The notes beneath the pieces were generated by a model that was not told the DNA's origin, did not search any database, and was given only the letters and a program-made list of their open reading frames with translations. A stretch of 56,205 bases of DNA. Source: an uncultured Bacteroidota bacterium (GTDB taxonomy: Bacteria; Bacteroidota; Bacteroidia; Chitinophagales; Saprospiraceae). The translations under genes were made by a program, and so were the position numbers. Shown piece after piece: positions 9,701 through 19,354 of this stretch. Within the stretch, counting starts at the first letter, position 1; each line of letters begins with the position of its first letter. Where the stretch lies: assembly GCA_903933805.1 (NCBI GenBank), contig CAIZLM010000027.1, forward strand, positions 1-56,205. Reading direction: 5' to 3'.

Positions 9701-11967
9701 AAATCAAGGCGCATTTTAGGTTCCTGCAACAATCTATTGGCAATATAGCGATAGAAGGCAGATTGACCAACCCGGCCCATTGCCTCCATTTTATACTGCG
9801 CTGCCAACAAAACCAATTGGTAAAAAGACGTTGCCTCCCGAAGTACAAGCAGGGAAACCAGTTTTTGTATGGCCGATTGATCCAGCTGATCTGGCAAGCC
9901 AATTTGCTCCAAAACCTTGGTGGTAGCGCTGACAGACATCATTTTTTTTCGGTCCAGTATAAAATCCAAGAAAGACTTGTACCGATGTAGTCGCGACACC
10001 CGCGTGTGGTCTTGAATGACCTCAGAAAGCAAAAAGCGGGTCAACAGCTGTTTTTCAGCCCTGGAGGCAGGGACATTTTTCGTTTCCCACCCCGACAGCA
10101 TTTGGAGCAATAAACCCTTGTACAATTGATTTCGATCTTTGGAAGCCGTCGGAACCAACTGTTTAAGAAGTAATTCAGTCCACGTATCCCGGGCATCCGA
10201 CGTGATGCCTGATGCCAAAATTTCAGGGGTGATTCCAACCCCGATCCCGGACAAAGACAATCCTCTGATAAAGCCACGTCGCTCCAGTTGGGCAAGGGTG
10301 GACAATAGGATGGAAGCCAGCGCCGTTGTTGTTGGGAGTGCCGTTTCAGGAACGTTGACCCCAGAACGGGCAGATGACGACAACAGCGCATCGGAGTACT
10401 GGGCTGATTGATTCGCCTCAACCGCTTTTCCTGCTGGCACATTGGAAGCATCTGCAAAGCCTAAGCTGTAATATTTTACTTTCTGTACCTTTTCGTATAG
10501 TATTTGAACGGTTTGCCGGAGGTCTGACATCGATTGCGTATGGGCTGCAATGGATGACAATTCTGTGTGTAGGAGCCGAACCACGTTGCTGTAACCAACG
10601 TGATATCGACTGGAGAGCGCAGCAATTTGCCGCTTCAAAAAGTCGGTATTGTGAAGCCGGCTTTTGGGTTTTTCAATCAGGTACTTCAGCGCGAGTTCCT
10701 GAATTACTTTTCGAAATCCAATTTTTTCCTGATTGATGGGTGCAACCCGCGTCTGAACGCGTTCTACCACTTCAAAATACGCGTACAAAAGGTCTATGTT
10801 GGAGGGCGTCAACACCCCAAACAATTGGCGGATAGTATTTGTATTAAAATTATTTATAATACGTCTTCGAACAGTCCTATTTCTACCAATATCGTACAAC
10901 AATGCCACAAAGGCTTCTTGGTGCGCTTTTAAAACCCATAGCAGCAAGGCTTCTTCGGTATTAAACCGTGATTGCACGGCATTGGGATCGAAGTATCCAT
11001 GGGTGAGGTAGTATTGCAATGCTTCAAAATCTGCTGAAATATAGGAAGACGGCAGAAAAGTCGTAGAAACTGTACCCGGATGGGCCACTTCCTGATACAA
11101 GGTTTCGATGACTGGCGCGATACCGGACTTGCCGAATTGCCCATTGGGCAGCAGCGTTGAAAGCGCTTGCCGAATGTACCCGACCATACGCCTATAGGAA
11201 ACACCATACCTTCTCCCCAATTTTTCCAGTTGAAACCTCAAAAAAGCGACCTGATCAACACTTGTTGCCTGATGGTCTATCAGATAGGTCAGGATCAGTT
11301 CTTGGACGACTTTTTTGAGTTTACGATCTTCTTCGTTGACAATTTTTCGTTGTTGGTGAACAGCAATGAGGTCATCTACGTGGTATCGGAAATAGTCATC
11401 GGGGTCAGCCGACAGCAACCCAAAGAGTCGGTAAAGCGTTTCATCCTGAAATTGGTGGACGATGCGCTGTCTTTGTGTCAACACACGCCCTTCAGTCATC
11501 ACCATTTGGCGGGTTTTGCGCTTTCTGATGGCCATCAATTGTTGAAACAACGGATCCAAACGGCTGTCTAAACGCCCTGCCCACCAAGGGTAATACCCGC
11601 GCTGGATAAAATAACGGACCAGCTCCAAATCTCGGTCGGGCTTATCGAGCACCAAAGTAGGGTTGAGCGATCCCTGAACAGCGATCAGGCGTTCAGCGAA
11701 AACGGCGGCAAGTTTTTGTTTAAAACGTGCCGCAAAAGTGGCCGAAAAGTTGTGCAAATCAATGTTCCCCAGCGTTATTTCGACCAAGGGAATCCTGATG
11801 GTATGCTCCTTTGATACACTGTTGGAGAACAGCTCGTCCATAAAGGCAGACAACTCTGAACCAATCAGACGCTCCAGTTCCTTGGATATTACAGGAAGAT
11901 CATCTTGGTTTTCCAGGGTGATGTCAAATACCTGTTTTTGAATGAGATGGTTGTTGTTTGAAGCCAT
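6730..11967 (-). CDS. CIS tape measure protein (Afp14-like)
   Basis: The 1745-residue protein has the conserved CIS tape-measure ends. The N-terminus (HLIQKQVFDITLENQDDL, then IPLVEITLGNIDL) matches the family opening. The C-terminus has NAGIALIWPFLGRFF, then LLCQFIVTG, NKLLCGM, TFLQREGRL and LPWQIKMIKYGWM. The long middle is helical and poorly conserved, as expected for a protein that sets tube length inside the lumen. I chose ATG 11967 (MASNNNHLIQ); a TTG at 11985 adds six residues but is less likely. It follows the wedge gene by 14 bp and precedes the AAA+ gene. Its length implies a long particle. Confidence 0.92.
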   Translation of the reverse strand: MASNNNHLIQKQVFDITLENQDDLPVISKELERLIGSELSAFMDELFSNSVSKEHTIRIPLVEITLGNIDLHNFSATFAARFKQKLAAVFAERLIAVQGSLNPTLVLDKPDRDLELVRYFIQRGYYPWWAGRLDSRLDPLFQQLMAIRKRKTRQMVMTEGRVLTQRQRIVHQFQDETLYRLFGLLSADPDDYFRYHVDDLIAVHQQRKIVNEEDRKLKKVVQELILTYLIDHQATSVDQVAFLRFQLEKLGRRYGVSYRRMVGYIRQALSTLLPNGQFGKSGIAPVIETLYQEVAHPGTVSTTFLPSSYISADFEALQYYLTHGYFDPNAVQSRFNTEEALLLWVLKAHQEAFVALLYDIGRNRTVRRRIINNFNTNTIRQLFGVLTPSNIDLLYAYFEVVERVQTRVAPINQEKIGFRKVIQELALKYLIEKPKSRLHNTDFLKRQIAALSSRYHVGYSNVVRLLHTELSSIAAHTQSMSDLRQTVQILYEKVQKVKYYSLGFADASNVPAGKAVEANQSAQYSDALLSSSARSGVNVPETALPTTTALASILLSTLAQLERRGFIRGLSLSGIGVGITPEILASGITSDARDTWTELLLKQLVPTASKDRNQLYKGLLLQMLSGWETKNVPASRAEKQLLTRFLLSEVIQDHTRVSRLHRYKSFLDFILDRKKMMSVSATTKVLEQIGLPDQLDQSAIQKLVSLLVLREATSFYQLVLLAAQYKMEAMGRVGQSAFYRYIANRLLQEPKMRLDLRVFTRDILLHLAGATGKSLEHIAQAILDMRIQLPPYLARVLASMVRGATFEKKDIQERISADTFRTSLPEMLLELGIINTIKQENQDEGALIRILDEYLYDRTADFIDIIEKNRFDERILRHVLENLNIAEVQHLLKAILKDKYAVWLQSYEAVLKFQQHFAPFRVPAEQLRSILMPWTLQYVLALTVGKFSESSYLYYLLEHLHERSLIDIKRLTKLLGDTAQRDTIPPVWRAVLEEYTDQDVLVNLRPSFMRAQYGKDLLLYYLEMGQPPFWADQADVAPSAIAMVMAAAIRDKDISLVQKVVGISKTAKTVARLQGILGPDDPFQLLGMLDRSDAEQGIGQFFGEMALLFRGLRRDLPAATVSSKLFHFFLKERLWTYATNVGRGMVLLEKISSYLTIDRDVLINAVQTSGSKALIDTFSPAWDDAKKTLLDREKAYTDLFLYLVEHGKWPSGLSAGVEKKTVAFIQQKAMANHLADLLESVSTGNDTARRVQHLTKMLKEPVLLDIIRASVLLKRTSHPLLYQLLSGLLDAIDGPKASINKAFWTALLLEYAFFGRMNDAQSVRAFAEAIGRKDQPFYRQFTAQLAQKAAVQQAGNLVSILRQFIGKRKGAKEAYVREQQWAILRHYLQFGTIPAHQPGYDKKKLLETVFELFLLSETLFRKQLFTLWKIRSSRALFLALFDDNRAREILAYMVADLADALQLLESTLAQSEYGGLWAVLGISDDSGTVRLIGEIWANGNKVVVDPMIIVHELFKLYARKLQFRPSILIKQLMIREPAEEPANRRILEQLNAKIATEERIARKITPADVPVEKAAKPKEGIHVYNAGIALIWPFLGRFFRRLNMVEGDDFRDEAMRMRAVLLCQFIVTGNTVYQENELVLNKLLCGMELETVVENELDIRDDERALAESMLAGVIHNWEKLQGTRVNTFRETFLQREGRLTWMEEEHWELVVEKRAYDVLLTTLPWQIKMIKYGWMKHRLIVVWQ

Positions 11968-11981
11968 GTAGCGTATTCCAT

Positions 11982-14759
11982 TCAACCACTGAAGCGCATC
12001 AACATCTGAATCATACGCAATGAAAGGAGATCCAACTGACCAAAACTAGTAGTGGGTGCTGCGCGTTCTGCCAGCCATGCGGTGAACAAGTTTTCAAATT
12101 CAGCCATCTTTTCAACGCTGATATAAACCATATTGATTTTTAAGTGCACAGGAATATTCTCTTCCAACACCTGCGCAATGAGTTTCCTAAATTCATTGTT
12201 TTGAAAACGGGACGGCCATTTTGGCAACACGAAAGTACATTCGTTGGAAAATCCAAAATCATTCGGAAATTCGTCCATAACGGTACTTTCCTGGGATATT
12301 TCGTACATTTCATCCGGACTAATTTCCCCGATGGCGATGTCTGCCAAGTACTCAGCAGCCCTTTCGATTTCTTTTTGAGCGCCAATATTGGAGTAAAAGT
12401 CCATGTTCAACTTTGCAACAGGATTGTGAGACGAATCGTACAGCACTACCTGATAGGTATTTTCTGATACGAGTTTGACCAATCCGTAATTGGAAACTTT
12501 GGTACCCAGTACAAAAACATCCTCTGCTACGTCGCGTTGTGTATTAAAATCTCCCGGATGGTACCCGATCATGTACAGCTCACCGTCTTTTCCAAACAAA
12601 TTAAAGCGAAACAACTTCTTTTCTTTTGGTCGCAACAAGATATGCTCGACCAAGTGAAAGCCTTCGCACACCCGATCCAAGTAGTGAAATTTCTCAATGG
12701 CCGCGCGTACTTTTTCCTGACATTCAGCCAATACGTCACTTTGGTAGATTACGACTGGTTTTTTGATGACCTGTCCCAGGTATAAGATGCAATACTTAGC
12801 ATCAGGATCGTTGGCTGGTTTTACAATTTTATAGTACTTATCGGAGGAGCCGAAAAGAAATAAGTCTTCGATAAAATCACGGTGTAAGGCGTAATAGGAA
12901 AGTTCCTGCTGGCTGTACGCATCAACGCCTTTTTGCAGGACCGGTATAGACGTGCCCTCGTCGGTTTCAATGGTCACCTCTTCCCAGACACCAGCAGATT
13001 CATCCATGCGCTCAATATCGCCATGTTCCAAAATAGGTTGGACGAGTGATCGCAAGTGCGGGTTGATGATGTTGAGCAATAGATACGCCCTTTTTACAAT
13101 ACCAGCGATATTGTTTGTGCCCCAGGAGACTTCCTGGTAATTGAAAGCTGTACCCCTGGATCTGCTCATTTCAGGGTAGTCTTTCAACATTCTGACCCTC
13201 GCGGCGATCATTTCATGGTCGGTATCCCCTTGATTTTGAAGGCCATTGTTGTTGTCGTAGCGTTTCAGTAATTCAGCGGGAAAACGCTCACTAAATCGCG
13301 CAAGCAGATGATCCAATACGCGGTTTCGGCGACGAATGAACGTAAACTGGTCTTCGCCGATGGCGCGGATATCATCCGAGTAATCGGCAATACTACCCGA
13401 AATCAACACGTTTTCCAGGTTCGGAATATCGGTGGGTACTTGGCTAAAATACGTCTGCTGAATGTCCTCTTCGATGGAAAACAACCGCCGCGCACTGGCC
13501 AATTGGGCCAGATAATTGGCCATTATTTGTTCAAAGAACAACAAATAAGCCTTCAATTGCTTTGCCTGCGCAAGCCTTTTATTGTCGGCGCTGGCTGACA
13601 GGCTCATTTCCCCAAGCCCGTACACTTCCGGCAATTCAGGCTGGATGGAGTAATACGCCTTGAGCTGGTCTTCCCGAAAAGCTGACTCCTTTAGCGTCTC
13701 ATCGTACTTAATTTTTTTCAGGTAGGAGACCTGATCAGCCGCGATGATGGAATCATAGAGTTGTCGGGTACTCACCGGATCTATTTCGTACAATACCTGC
13801 TCTTTGTAAAATTCAAGCCGCTGGGGAACATCGTTGTAAAACTCAATATTGTTCCAAACAACAGGATAACGCCCCTCTGCGATTTCAACAATATCGCCAC
13901 TGACCTTGACCCCATTTTTCATGACGGTCAACGATTCAATATCCTGAACACCACCCACTTTAAGGATGATGTCTCGAATGGTCGCAATGTAAATGGCATT
14001 CAATTTGGGGTATAGCTCATCTGGTTCGATATAACCAAAAACCGGCTGGGGGCCATCAAATACCTGTTCTGGCTTTTTTCCCTGCAGGATGAGCTCCATG
14101 GGGTCGTAATAACGAACCTCGGGATTGATGTAGTTGTCAATGGTGCTGTAGATATGCGCCAAGACAGTTTCACCGATGGCATCGGAAGTGATGTTTATTT
14201 TACCGGAAAAGCTGATAAGATCTTCTTCCAGCAGGACAATTTCTTTCAAATCCTGGGCCAAATGCCGGTGCGCATGAAACAACTGCTCCACTTCGCTGCC
14301 CACTGCGTCCCTTGCTGGTTCGTCTATATCCATACCACATTGTATCATAATGCGATAGAGGCCCTTATGGCCAGAGGGGTCATCCATCACAGGAAACACC
14401 CACGCATTGCGCACGATCTTAACACGATCAATGATCAGACGCCGGTAATCAACGGCCGTCAGCGGATCACAGGGAAAGATGTTGGATGGCGTAAAAAAGA
14501 GGTTGTTTTCGGCAAGATTGAACGAATCCGTTGAGTGGAGCAGCAAGTCCTGTATGTCAAAATTTGTCCGATATCCCAAATCTGTGATGGCATAACAGAG
14601 CTGCTCCAGGATGGTTACACCGGGGTCATGGTAGTTAAAATCACTCCACAAGCCACCGGAAAACTGCTGAGCAAACGCAATTCCCTTCGCTAAGAGGAAT
14701 TCGTATTGCATAGATTTTGCCTCCGGCAACGCCTTTGCTATAGACTTGGCTTCTTTCAT
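11982..14759 (-). CDS. CIS baseplate wedge protein, J-like (Afp12-type)
   Basis: This 925-residue protein starts with the baseplate J/gp6-like signature near residue 45 (NYHDPGVTILEQLCYAITD), typical of proteins that bring the wedge arms together around the hub. The middle and C-terminal parts have no motif I can name. Its start overlaps the stop of the fibre-like gene by 4 bp (ATGA), so the two are probably translationally coupled. With the 1265-residue protein upstream it would supply the two non-identical wedge subunits (Afp11/Afp12 in the Serratia particle). Which one matches Afp11 and which Afp12 cannot be settled by eye. Confidence 0.8.
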   Translation of the reverse strand: MKEAKSIAKALPEAKSMQYEFLLAKGIAFAQQFSGGLWSDFNYHDPGVTILEQLCYAITDLGYRTNFDIQDLLLHSTDSFNLAENNLFFTPSNIFPCDPLTAVDYRRLIIDRVKIVRNAWVFPVMDDPSGHKGLYRIMIQCGMDIDEPARDAVGSEVEQLFHAHRHLAQDLKEIVLLEEDLISFSGKINITSDAIGETVLAHIYSTIDNYINPEVRYYDPMELILQGKKPEQVFDGPQPVFGYIEPDELYPKLNAIYIATIRDIILKVGGVQDIESLTVMKNGVKVSGDIVEIAEGRYPVVWNNIEFYNDVPQRLEFYKEQVLYEIDPVSTRQLYDSIIAADQVSYLKKIKYDETLKESAFREDQLKAYYSIQPELPEVYGLGEMSLSASADNKRLAQAKQLKAYLLFFEQIMANYLAQLASARRLFSIEEDIQQTYFSQVPTDIPNLENVLISGSIADYSDDIRAIGEDQFTFIRRRNRVLDHLLARFSERFPAELLKRYDNNNGLQNQGDTDHEMIAARVRMLKDYPEMSRSRGTAFNYQEVSWGTNNIAGIVKRAYLLLNIINPHLRSLVQPILEHGDIERMDESAGVWEEVTIETDEGTSIPVLQKGVDAYSQQELSYYALHRDFIEDLFLFGSSDKYYKIVKPANDPDAKYCILYLGQVIKKPVVIYQSDVLAECQEKVRAAIEKFHYLDRVCEGFHLVEHILLRPKEKKLFRFNLFGKDGELYMIGYHPGDFNTQRDVAEDVFVLGTKVSNYGLVKLVSENTYQVVLYDSSHNPVAKLNMDFYSNIGAQKEIERAAEYLADIAIGEISPDEMYEISQESTVMDEFPNDFGFSNECTFVLPKWPSRFQNNEFRKLIAQVLEENIPVHLKINMVYISVEKMAEFENLFTAWLAERAAPTTSFGQLDLLSLRMIQMLMRFSG

Positions 14760-15532
14760 AAATCAACCATTGAAGGATCATTTTGATCATTTTCTTCCGC
14801 ATTCCACAGCCGGGTGATGTTGTATTGTATGAAATATGGCTCCCCATTTCGATCGTTCAGGCCATAATGCGTACGGGTTCTGACTTGCAGCGCGTAATGG
14901 TGTACCGATCCGTCCCATCTAAACTGCAATCGATTGAAAAAGCCACCATAGTGGGCCGATGTATTTCTGACTTTCCATTTGGACATCCGGCCCCCGAAGG
15001 TACTCAGTGCGAGGGCATGCGCAATGGCATATTTTCCACTAGATGGGCGCCCGCTGATCTGTGCCATTACCTCGAATGCCTGTATTTGATCAAGCCCGCT
15101 GATGATGTTGTGCCATTTCCCGTCACCGGGAACTTTCCCCTTTTTAAAAGTGCCGGTCCGGGTCTCAAAACCACAGGTCCCCTTCACCTCCAACGTATGC
15201 ACGGGATTGAGGGTATTGATACCAACGTTACCGCCTTTTCTCAAACTCAGGCGCACCCCTTGGTCGCCCTCTTGAAAGCTCAGACCGTCCACATCGTTGT
15301 CGTTTAGGCTGATGTGCCAGGATGGTTGTTTGTCTTTGTAGCTTCCAAAAAAAGAAATCAAACGTTTTGAGAATCCCAGTGGCGATATCCTAAAACCCTC
15401 ATCCACACCACGGCCAATGCCATCATCTACGATATTGATCATGGAATCAATCATGTGAGAAAAATGCATTTCTGTGGGAAAGCTTCCCTTCTTGAAATAA
15501 TTTTTGAGCGTTTGCCGGTTTAACAATGTCAT
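14756..15532 (-). CDS. CIS-associated fibre-like protein
   Basis: The 258-residue protein begins with a short helical segment (LKNYFKKGSFPTEMHFSHMI) of a type seen in Bacteroidota tail and CIS-associated proteins. Near residues 100-118 it has VGINTLNPVHTLEVKG, close to the vGIgTxxPxxxLdV motif that occurs at shaft-to-tip transitions in phage tail fibres and adhesins. The C-terminal 120 residues are beta-rich and aromatic, as in a small receptor-binding head. It lies between the two wedge genes, 8 bp after one and overlapping the next by 4 bp. I infer a fibre or receptor-binding part of the baseplate; a structural baseplate accessory is the alternative. Confidence 0.6.
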   Translation of the reverse strand: MTLLNRQTLKNYFKKGSFPTEMHFSHMIDSMINIVDDGIGRGVDEGFRISPLGFSKRLISFFGSYKDKQPSWHISLNDNDVDGLSFQEGDQGVRLSLRKGGNVGINTLNPVHTLEVKGTCGFETRTGTFKKGKVPGDGKWHNIISGLDQIQAFEVMAQISGRPSSGKYAIAHALALSTFGGRMSKWKVRNTSAHYGGFFNRLQFRWDGSVHHYALQVRTRTHYGLNDRNGEPYFIQYNITRLWNAEENDQNDPSMVDL

Positions 15533-15540
15533 AATTTACG

Positions 15541-18500
15541 TCAAATCTTAATGGTAAACTGATAGGGTTGCACCGGTGATACCTCCTCTGCATCCACGCT
15601 TTTTTGCGTATCGTTATCAGCCAGTAAAGGCTCGCTGGTGACAACCAGGTTCTCGCCTATTCTCAAATCTGAAAAGGACGTCGGTTCCGGTGGAAAATAC
15701 TCTTCCCGATGGATCACCTCAATATCATGATACTGACTGGGCACCAACACCGACCAAGGCGTACCCCCTTGTATCAACTCATCGTCTTCCTCCATAACAG
15801 CGGTATCCAGCACCAAGTACTCACCCTTTAAGTTGGATTGTAACTGAATGATGGATATACCAGTCAGGTAGGTAACATAACTTCTTGACTGAATGAACTT
15901 GATCAATTCTGATTTTTTGATGGCGCCACCCAAGGATGCATTGACATCGTCGGAATAGAACCAAGGGCATATATACTGTAAAATATCTTTTTGTAATTGC
16001 TTTAATGTCAATCCATAAGAAGAAGAATTGAACATTATTTTACATTTTATTCGAATGTATTCATAGCTGGGATTTCGGACGATGACCCGAACAAAGGGAT
16101 TGCAGGTACCTTGTAAGAAATCTTCCAATTGCCGGATATCTCCCGGGCTGAGTTTGGGTTCGTAAAACCTACTTTTGGGCGCTACTTTTGGAATTGCCAC
16201 CAAGTACACCTCCCCCTTGCCGACAAAGAGTTCATTGCCCACATGACCAATACACTTTGCCTGCGAGATCCAGTCAAATTTACCCAATGCAATGCGCTCA
16301 AAATCCCAGCGTGAAATACTGCGATTTTTATGGCGCAAAGATTCACTGACCCGGGCGTAAAACACCCGCTCCGGTTCCTCGTCTTTACCACCAAAACTGG
16401 GATATAATTGATGTATATTGACAACACCGGGGATGGGCACGACAAAATTTTGAATCGTATTGGCTGCGATACCGGTGAAAGCATCCTCCTCAAGGGCTTC
16501 TGTGGCATTGGTTGCGGTGAGGGCATTTGCCTGAATACGGACAATTCGGCTGATCAACGCTGATTTTTGGGGGACGGAAGCCTTGATCCAATGGTAGTTT
16601 TCCGGAAGCAAATGGTTGCTGCTGGTCATATCTTCCGGAAGTTCTATGGACAATATTCCCGTCACAATGAGGCCCTTGGTCGTGTCTTCCAGTATTTGAC
16701 TTTGGGCAAAAGGTTTCCATTTATCAGCACTCAAATAGTGCCATTCTAGGTTTAATTCATGGGCAAATTCCCATTTATCACTTCTAGAAAGTTCAAAAAG
16801 CAGGTAAATAGGCTGTGGCAAATCTAAGCCCGACAAACCAATGAAGAGCTCACCCTCCTGCATAAACTGGGGTAAAATAGTATTGTCAACGGCCCTTCCC
16901 TCGGAAAACAGTTTGGTATATCCAAATGGATGGATATGCAGATAAGACTCCCCGGCACTCGGATCGTTTTCGTACGACCTTCGCGTGTCAAAAATCATGT
17001 ACGAAGTTGCTTCGTAATCAACCTGAATTTGGCTTATTTTAGGTACCAGCGGGTTGTTGGGAAGCGGTTTTTTGGCTTTGTCACCCTGTAATAAAGTGGC
17101 TGGCACGGCATTTTCAGAAATTGCCTCAGAGAAAATTCTGGGAAACAGGTCGAAACCAAAGCCTATGGATGGCTCCGTCAATTCAACTTTGAGCATGCCC
17201 GTCCTGAGTTTGTTGATCGCGCCATTGAGCTCTGACTTGCTGAAATCATAGGCTGGACGAATATCCAACAACTTCATATCAATGTTATCTACGTTGCGGG
17301 AGCTTTTTAATCTGCCGTTTTTGTCGGTTTCAAACAGATCCAACTGCTGGCGTTTTCCCACCAATTCAGGCTTAAAGACATAGTCGGAGAGCGCACTTAG
17401 CCGTATTTTAAAGCTGGAATTGTCGATTTTTCGGTTGTATGCGGCATAATATTCTTTGAGCCCTCCCACTTCTATGGGCAAGGGATCAAATTCCCACGAC
17501 AGCCCGATTGACGTTATATTTTTAGAAAAAAGCTCTTCGTGTCCAACCAATAAATACGATCCGGGCCTGGGTATGGGACCAAAAATCTCCACCGAATTAC
17601 TGGTATCCAGCAAGCCAAAATTGTTGTACACCGAAAGATCCCGGAGCTTTTGCACCTTGGTATGGATGTTGATTTCCTGGAGGCGCAGTCCCTCCAAAAA
17701 TGAGTACGGGTGGTTAGAATCCGAGCCTGTGAGGCATACCCGAAGCACTGGCTTGTCCAGTTGATAGCCGGCTTGGTGCAGCGTTTCGTCGTATGCGACA
17801 ATGGGCGGAGTGGCCTGATCAAAACCAAAAGAGAGGGTAATAACTCCCGAACTCCAGTCTTCCAATGGAACAAACTGGTATTCTTCGATGGGTATCCAAC
17901 CATTTTCCCCGGTGATGTCAAGGGTTAAAGAAGTGGAAAACACGAAATAAAAAATCTCTTCCGGCTTTAATCCACGGTTGTTTGCAATATCAATCAGCAG
18001 ATTGGTCAGGTGCTGAACCGATTCTTTTGTAAAAATGAAGGATACCTCTACCTGACGATAGCCGGAACTTAATTGGAGGGCGGGAGAAGCGATGGCAAAT
18101 CCGACCCGGGCATCCTGCATGGTTCTCTCTTCCGCATTCAAGTATCGTTGTTCCTCCCCCAAACTCGGCCAGCCATCAGCAATATTTTTTTCCCGTGCGC
18201 CATTGCCATCAGCACTGTCGGCCACCGGGCTTGCGTAAATACCGGAAACCATCCGAAACTGGGAGTTTTGATCCACCGATTGATTTCTACTGACAAACAA
18301 GGTTTTTAACTGCTCCACTTTGGCATGAGAAAGATGCACTTCTCGGTCGGTGGCGTAGTAGCGGTTAAAACCCTGTGGGTTTTGGCCGGCCAGCAGCAAT
18401 TTCCCTTGTTCTACGATGACCTTGCGAAACCTGTCGGTGAGTTCAATGGAGAGAAAAACCTGATCTGGAACCCTTCCGGCTGGATGTTGCTTCAGAATAT

Positions 18501-19338
18501 CGCGGTAATAATAATTCAGGTGCCTGTTGGTGAGCTTGTTGAGGTCATCCTGAAGGTACCGATAAAGCTCCAAAAACGTGAGCATTAAGCCAATGTGTGG
18601 CTGGTGGCTGTCGTCTTTTTGTAGCGCGTTCTGAAGCAAAACCGGCGATCTGGCAACAAAGGTCGAAATGACCCTGAAAACCGTCCGGTACACCAACAGC
18701 ACTTGCTTCAATGCGTTGTTTATTTGTTCGACGGCATTTGATCCCCGGTCAAATATATTGATCGACTCAATGTTGTCTATTTTCCAAATGGCATGAAACA
18801 CCGTGTAATCACTGTTCAAATACAGGGGTAATCCACTCGGTTCAACGGCTCTGTCATAGGCAATCAAGGCATGTAAACAATCCCGCAGGCTGTATTCAAT
18901 GGCCGAAGACAATTCATCTTCCAGGAGACTCCCTTTCCGGTCTTTGTGGTAACGGGAGGATAGTCTGTACCACTCATTGGCTTTTTGTAAAAACAAGTAA
19001 ATCAAGCCAAACACCTCGGTGAATACGCTTGATTTGGCCTCCAGACTGGCATATAAATCAAAAGACTGAATGAGCTCCATCCTCCGCTGATCGTATTCCC
19101 AAACGTTGAAGCCTGCTATATCTGCTAGAATAAAGCACTCGTCAGACATAAAAAAGTCCTCCCAATCACCATCTGACCGGTGATCACTGTTGTAGTAAGC
19201 GACCTTCTTGGACAAATCGCGGAGGTATTTCAGGAAGTCTGTTGTAGAACGCTCATCAAATAGGAAATACTCCGGAGACAGCGCCTCTAAAAGCCTCCCC
19301 TGACTGGTTGAACCCGGATGTTTACTCATTGTCGGCAT
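15541..19338 (-). CDS. Large CIS baseplate J-like wedge protein (Afp11-type)
   Basis: The 1265-residue protein has a C-terminal baseplate-J-like region, with YPSFGGKDEEPERVFYARVS followed by SLRHKNRSISRWDFERIAL and a late RVIVRNPSYEYIRIKCKIMF segment. These match the hub-facing part of gp47/J proteins. The N-terminal 600 residues are helical, then mixed, and specific to this lineage. The start is ATG 19338 (MPTMSKHPG); a second ATG three codons on is equally possible. It begins 16 bp after gp25 and ends 8 bp before the fibre-like gene. At 1265 residues it is long for a wedge protein, which may mean an enlarged baseplate. Confidence 0.82.
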   Translation of the reverse strand: MPTMSKHPGSTSQGRLLEALSPEYFLFDERSTTDFLKYLRDLSKKVAYYNSDHRSDGDWEDFFMSDECFILADIAGFNVWEYDQRRMELIQSFDLYASLEAKSSVFTEVFGLIYLFLQKANEWYRLSSRYHKDRKGSLLEDELSSAIEYSLRDCLHALIAYDRAVEPSGLPLYLNSDYTVFHAIWKIDNIESINIFDRGSNAVEQINNALKQVLLVYRTVFRVISTFVARSPVLLQNALQKDDSHQPHIGLMLTFLELYRYLQDDLNKLTNRHLNYYYRDILKQHPAGRVPDQVFLSIELTDRFRKVIVEQGKLLLAGQNPQGFNRYYATDREVHLSHAKVEQLKTLFVSRNQSVDQNSQFRMVSGIYASPVADSADGNGAREKNIADGWPSLGEEQRYLNAEERTMQDARVGFAIASPALQLSSGYRQVEVSFIFTKESVQHLTNLLIDIANNRGLKPEEIFYFVFSTSLTLDITGENGWIPIEEYQFVPLEDWSSGVITLSFGFDQATPPIVAYDETLHQAGYQLDKPVLRVCLTGSDSNHPYSFLEGLRLQEINIHTKVQKLRDLSVYNNFGLLDTSNSVEIFGPIPRPGSYLLVGHEELFSKNITSIGLSWEFDPLPIEVGGLKEYYAAYNRKIDNSSFKIRLSALSDYVFKPELVGKRQQLDLFETDKNGRLKSSRNVDNIDMKLLDIRPAYDFSKSELNGAINKLRTGMLKVELTEPSIGFGFDLFPRIFSEAISENAVPATLLQGDKAKKPLPNNPLVPKISQIQVDYEATSYMIFDTRRSYENDPSAGESYLHIHPFGYTKLFSEGRAVDNTILPQFMQEGELFIGLSGLDLPQPIYLLFELSRSDKWEFAHELNLEWHYLSADKWKPFAQSQILEDTTKGLIVTGILSIELPEDMTSSNHLLPENYHWIKASVPQKSALISRIVRIQANALTATNATEALEEDAFTGIAANTIQNFVVPIPGVVNIHQLYPSFGGKDEEPERVFYARVSESLRHKNRSISRWDFERIALGKFDWISQAKCIGHVGNELFVGKGEVYLVAIPKVAPKSRFYEPKLSPGDIRQLEDFLQGTCNPFVRVIVRNPSYEYIRIKCKIMFNSSSYGLTLKQLQKDILQYICPWFYSDDVNASLGGAIKKSELIKFIQSRSYVTYLTGISIIQLQSNLKGEYLVLDTAVMEEDDELIQGGTPWSVLVPSQYHDIEVIHREEYFPPEPTSFSDLRIGENLVVTSEPLLADNDTQKSVDAEEVSPVQPYQFTIKI

Positions 19339-19354
19339 CGTACTTGTTTAACCG

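Noticed and set aside
6773-11941. Several long plus-strand frames opposite the tape-measure gene
   Set aside because: They lie wholly within a well-supported minus-strand gene, lack family motifs, and are explained by codon composition.
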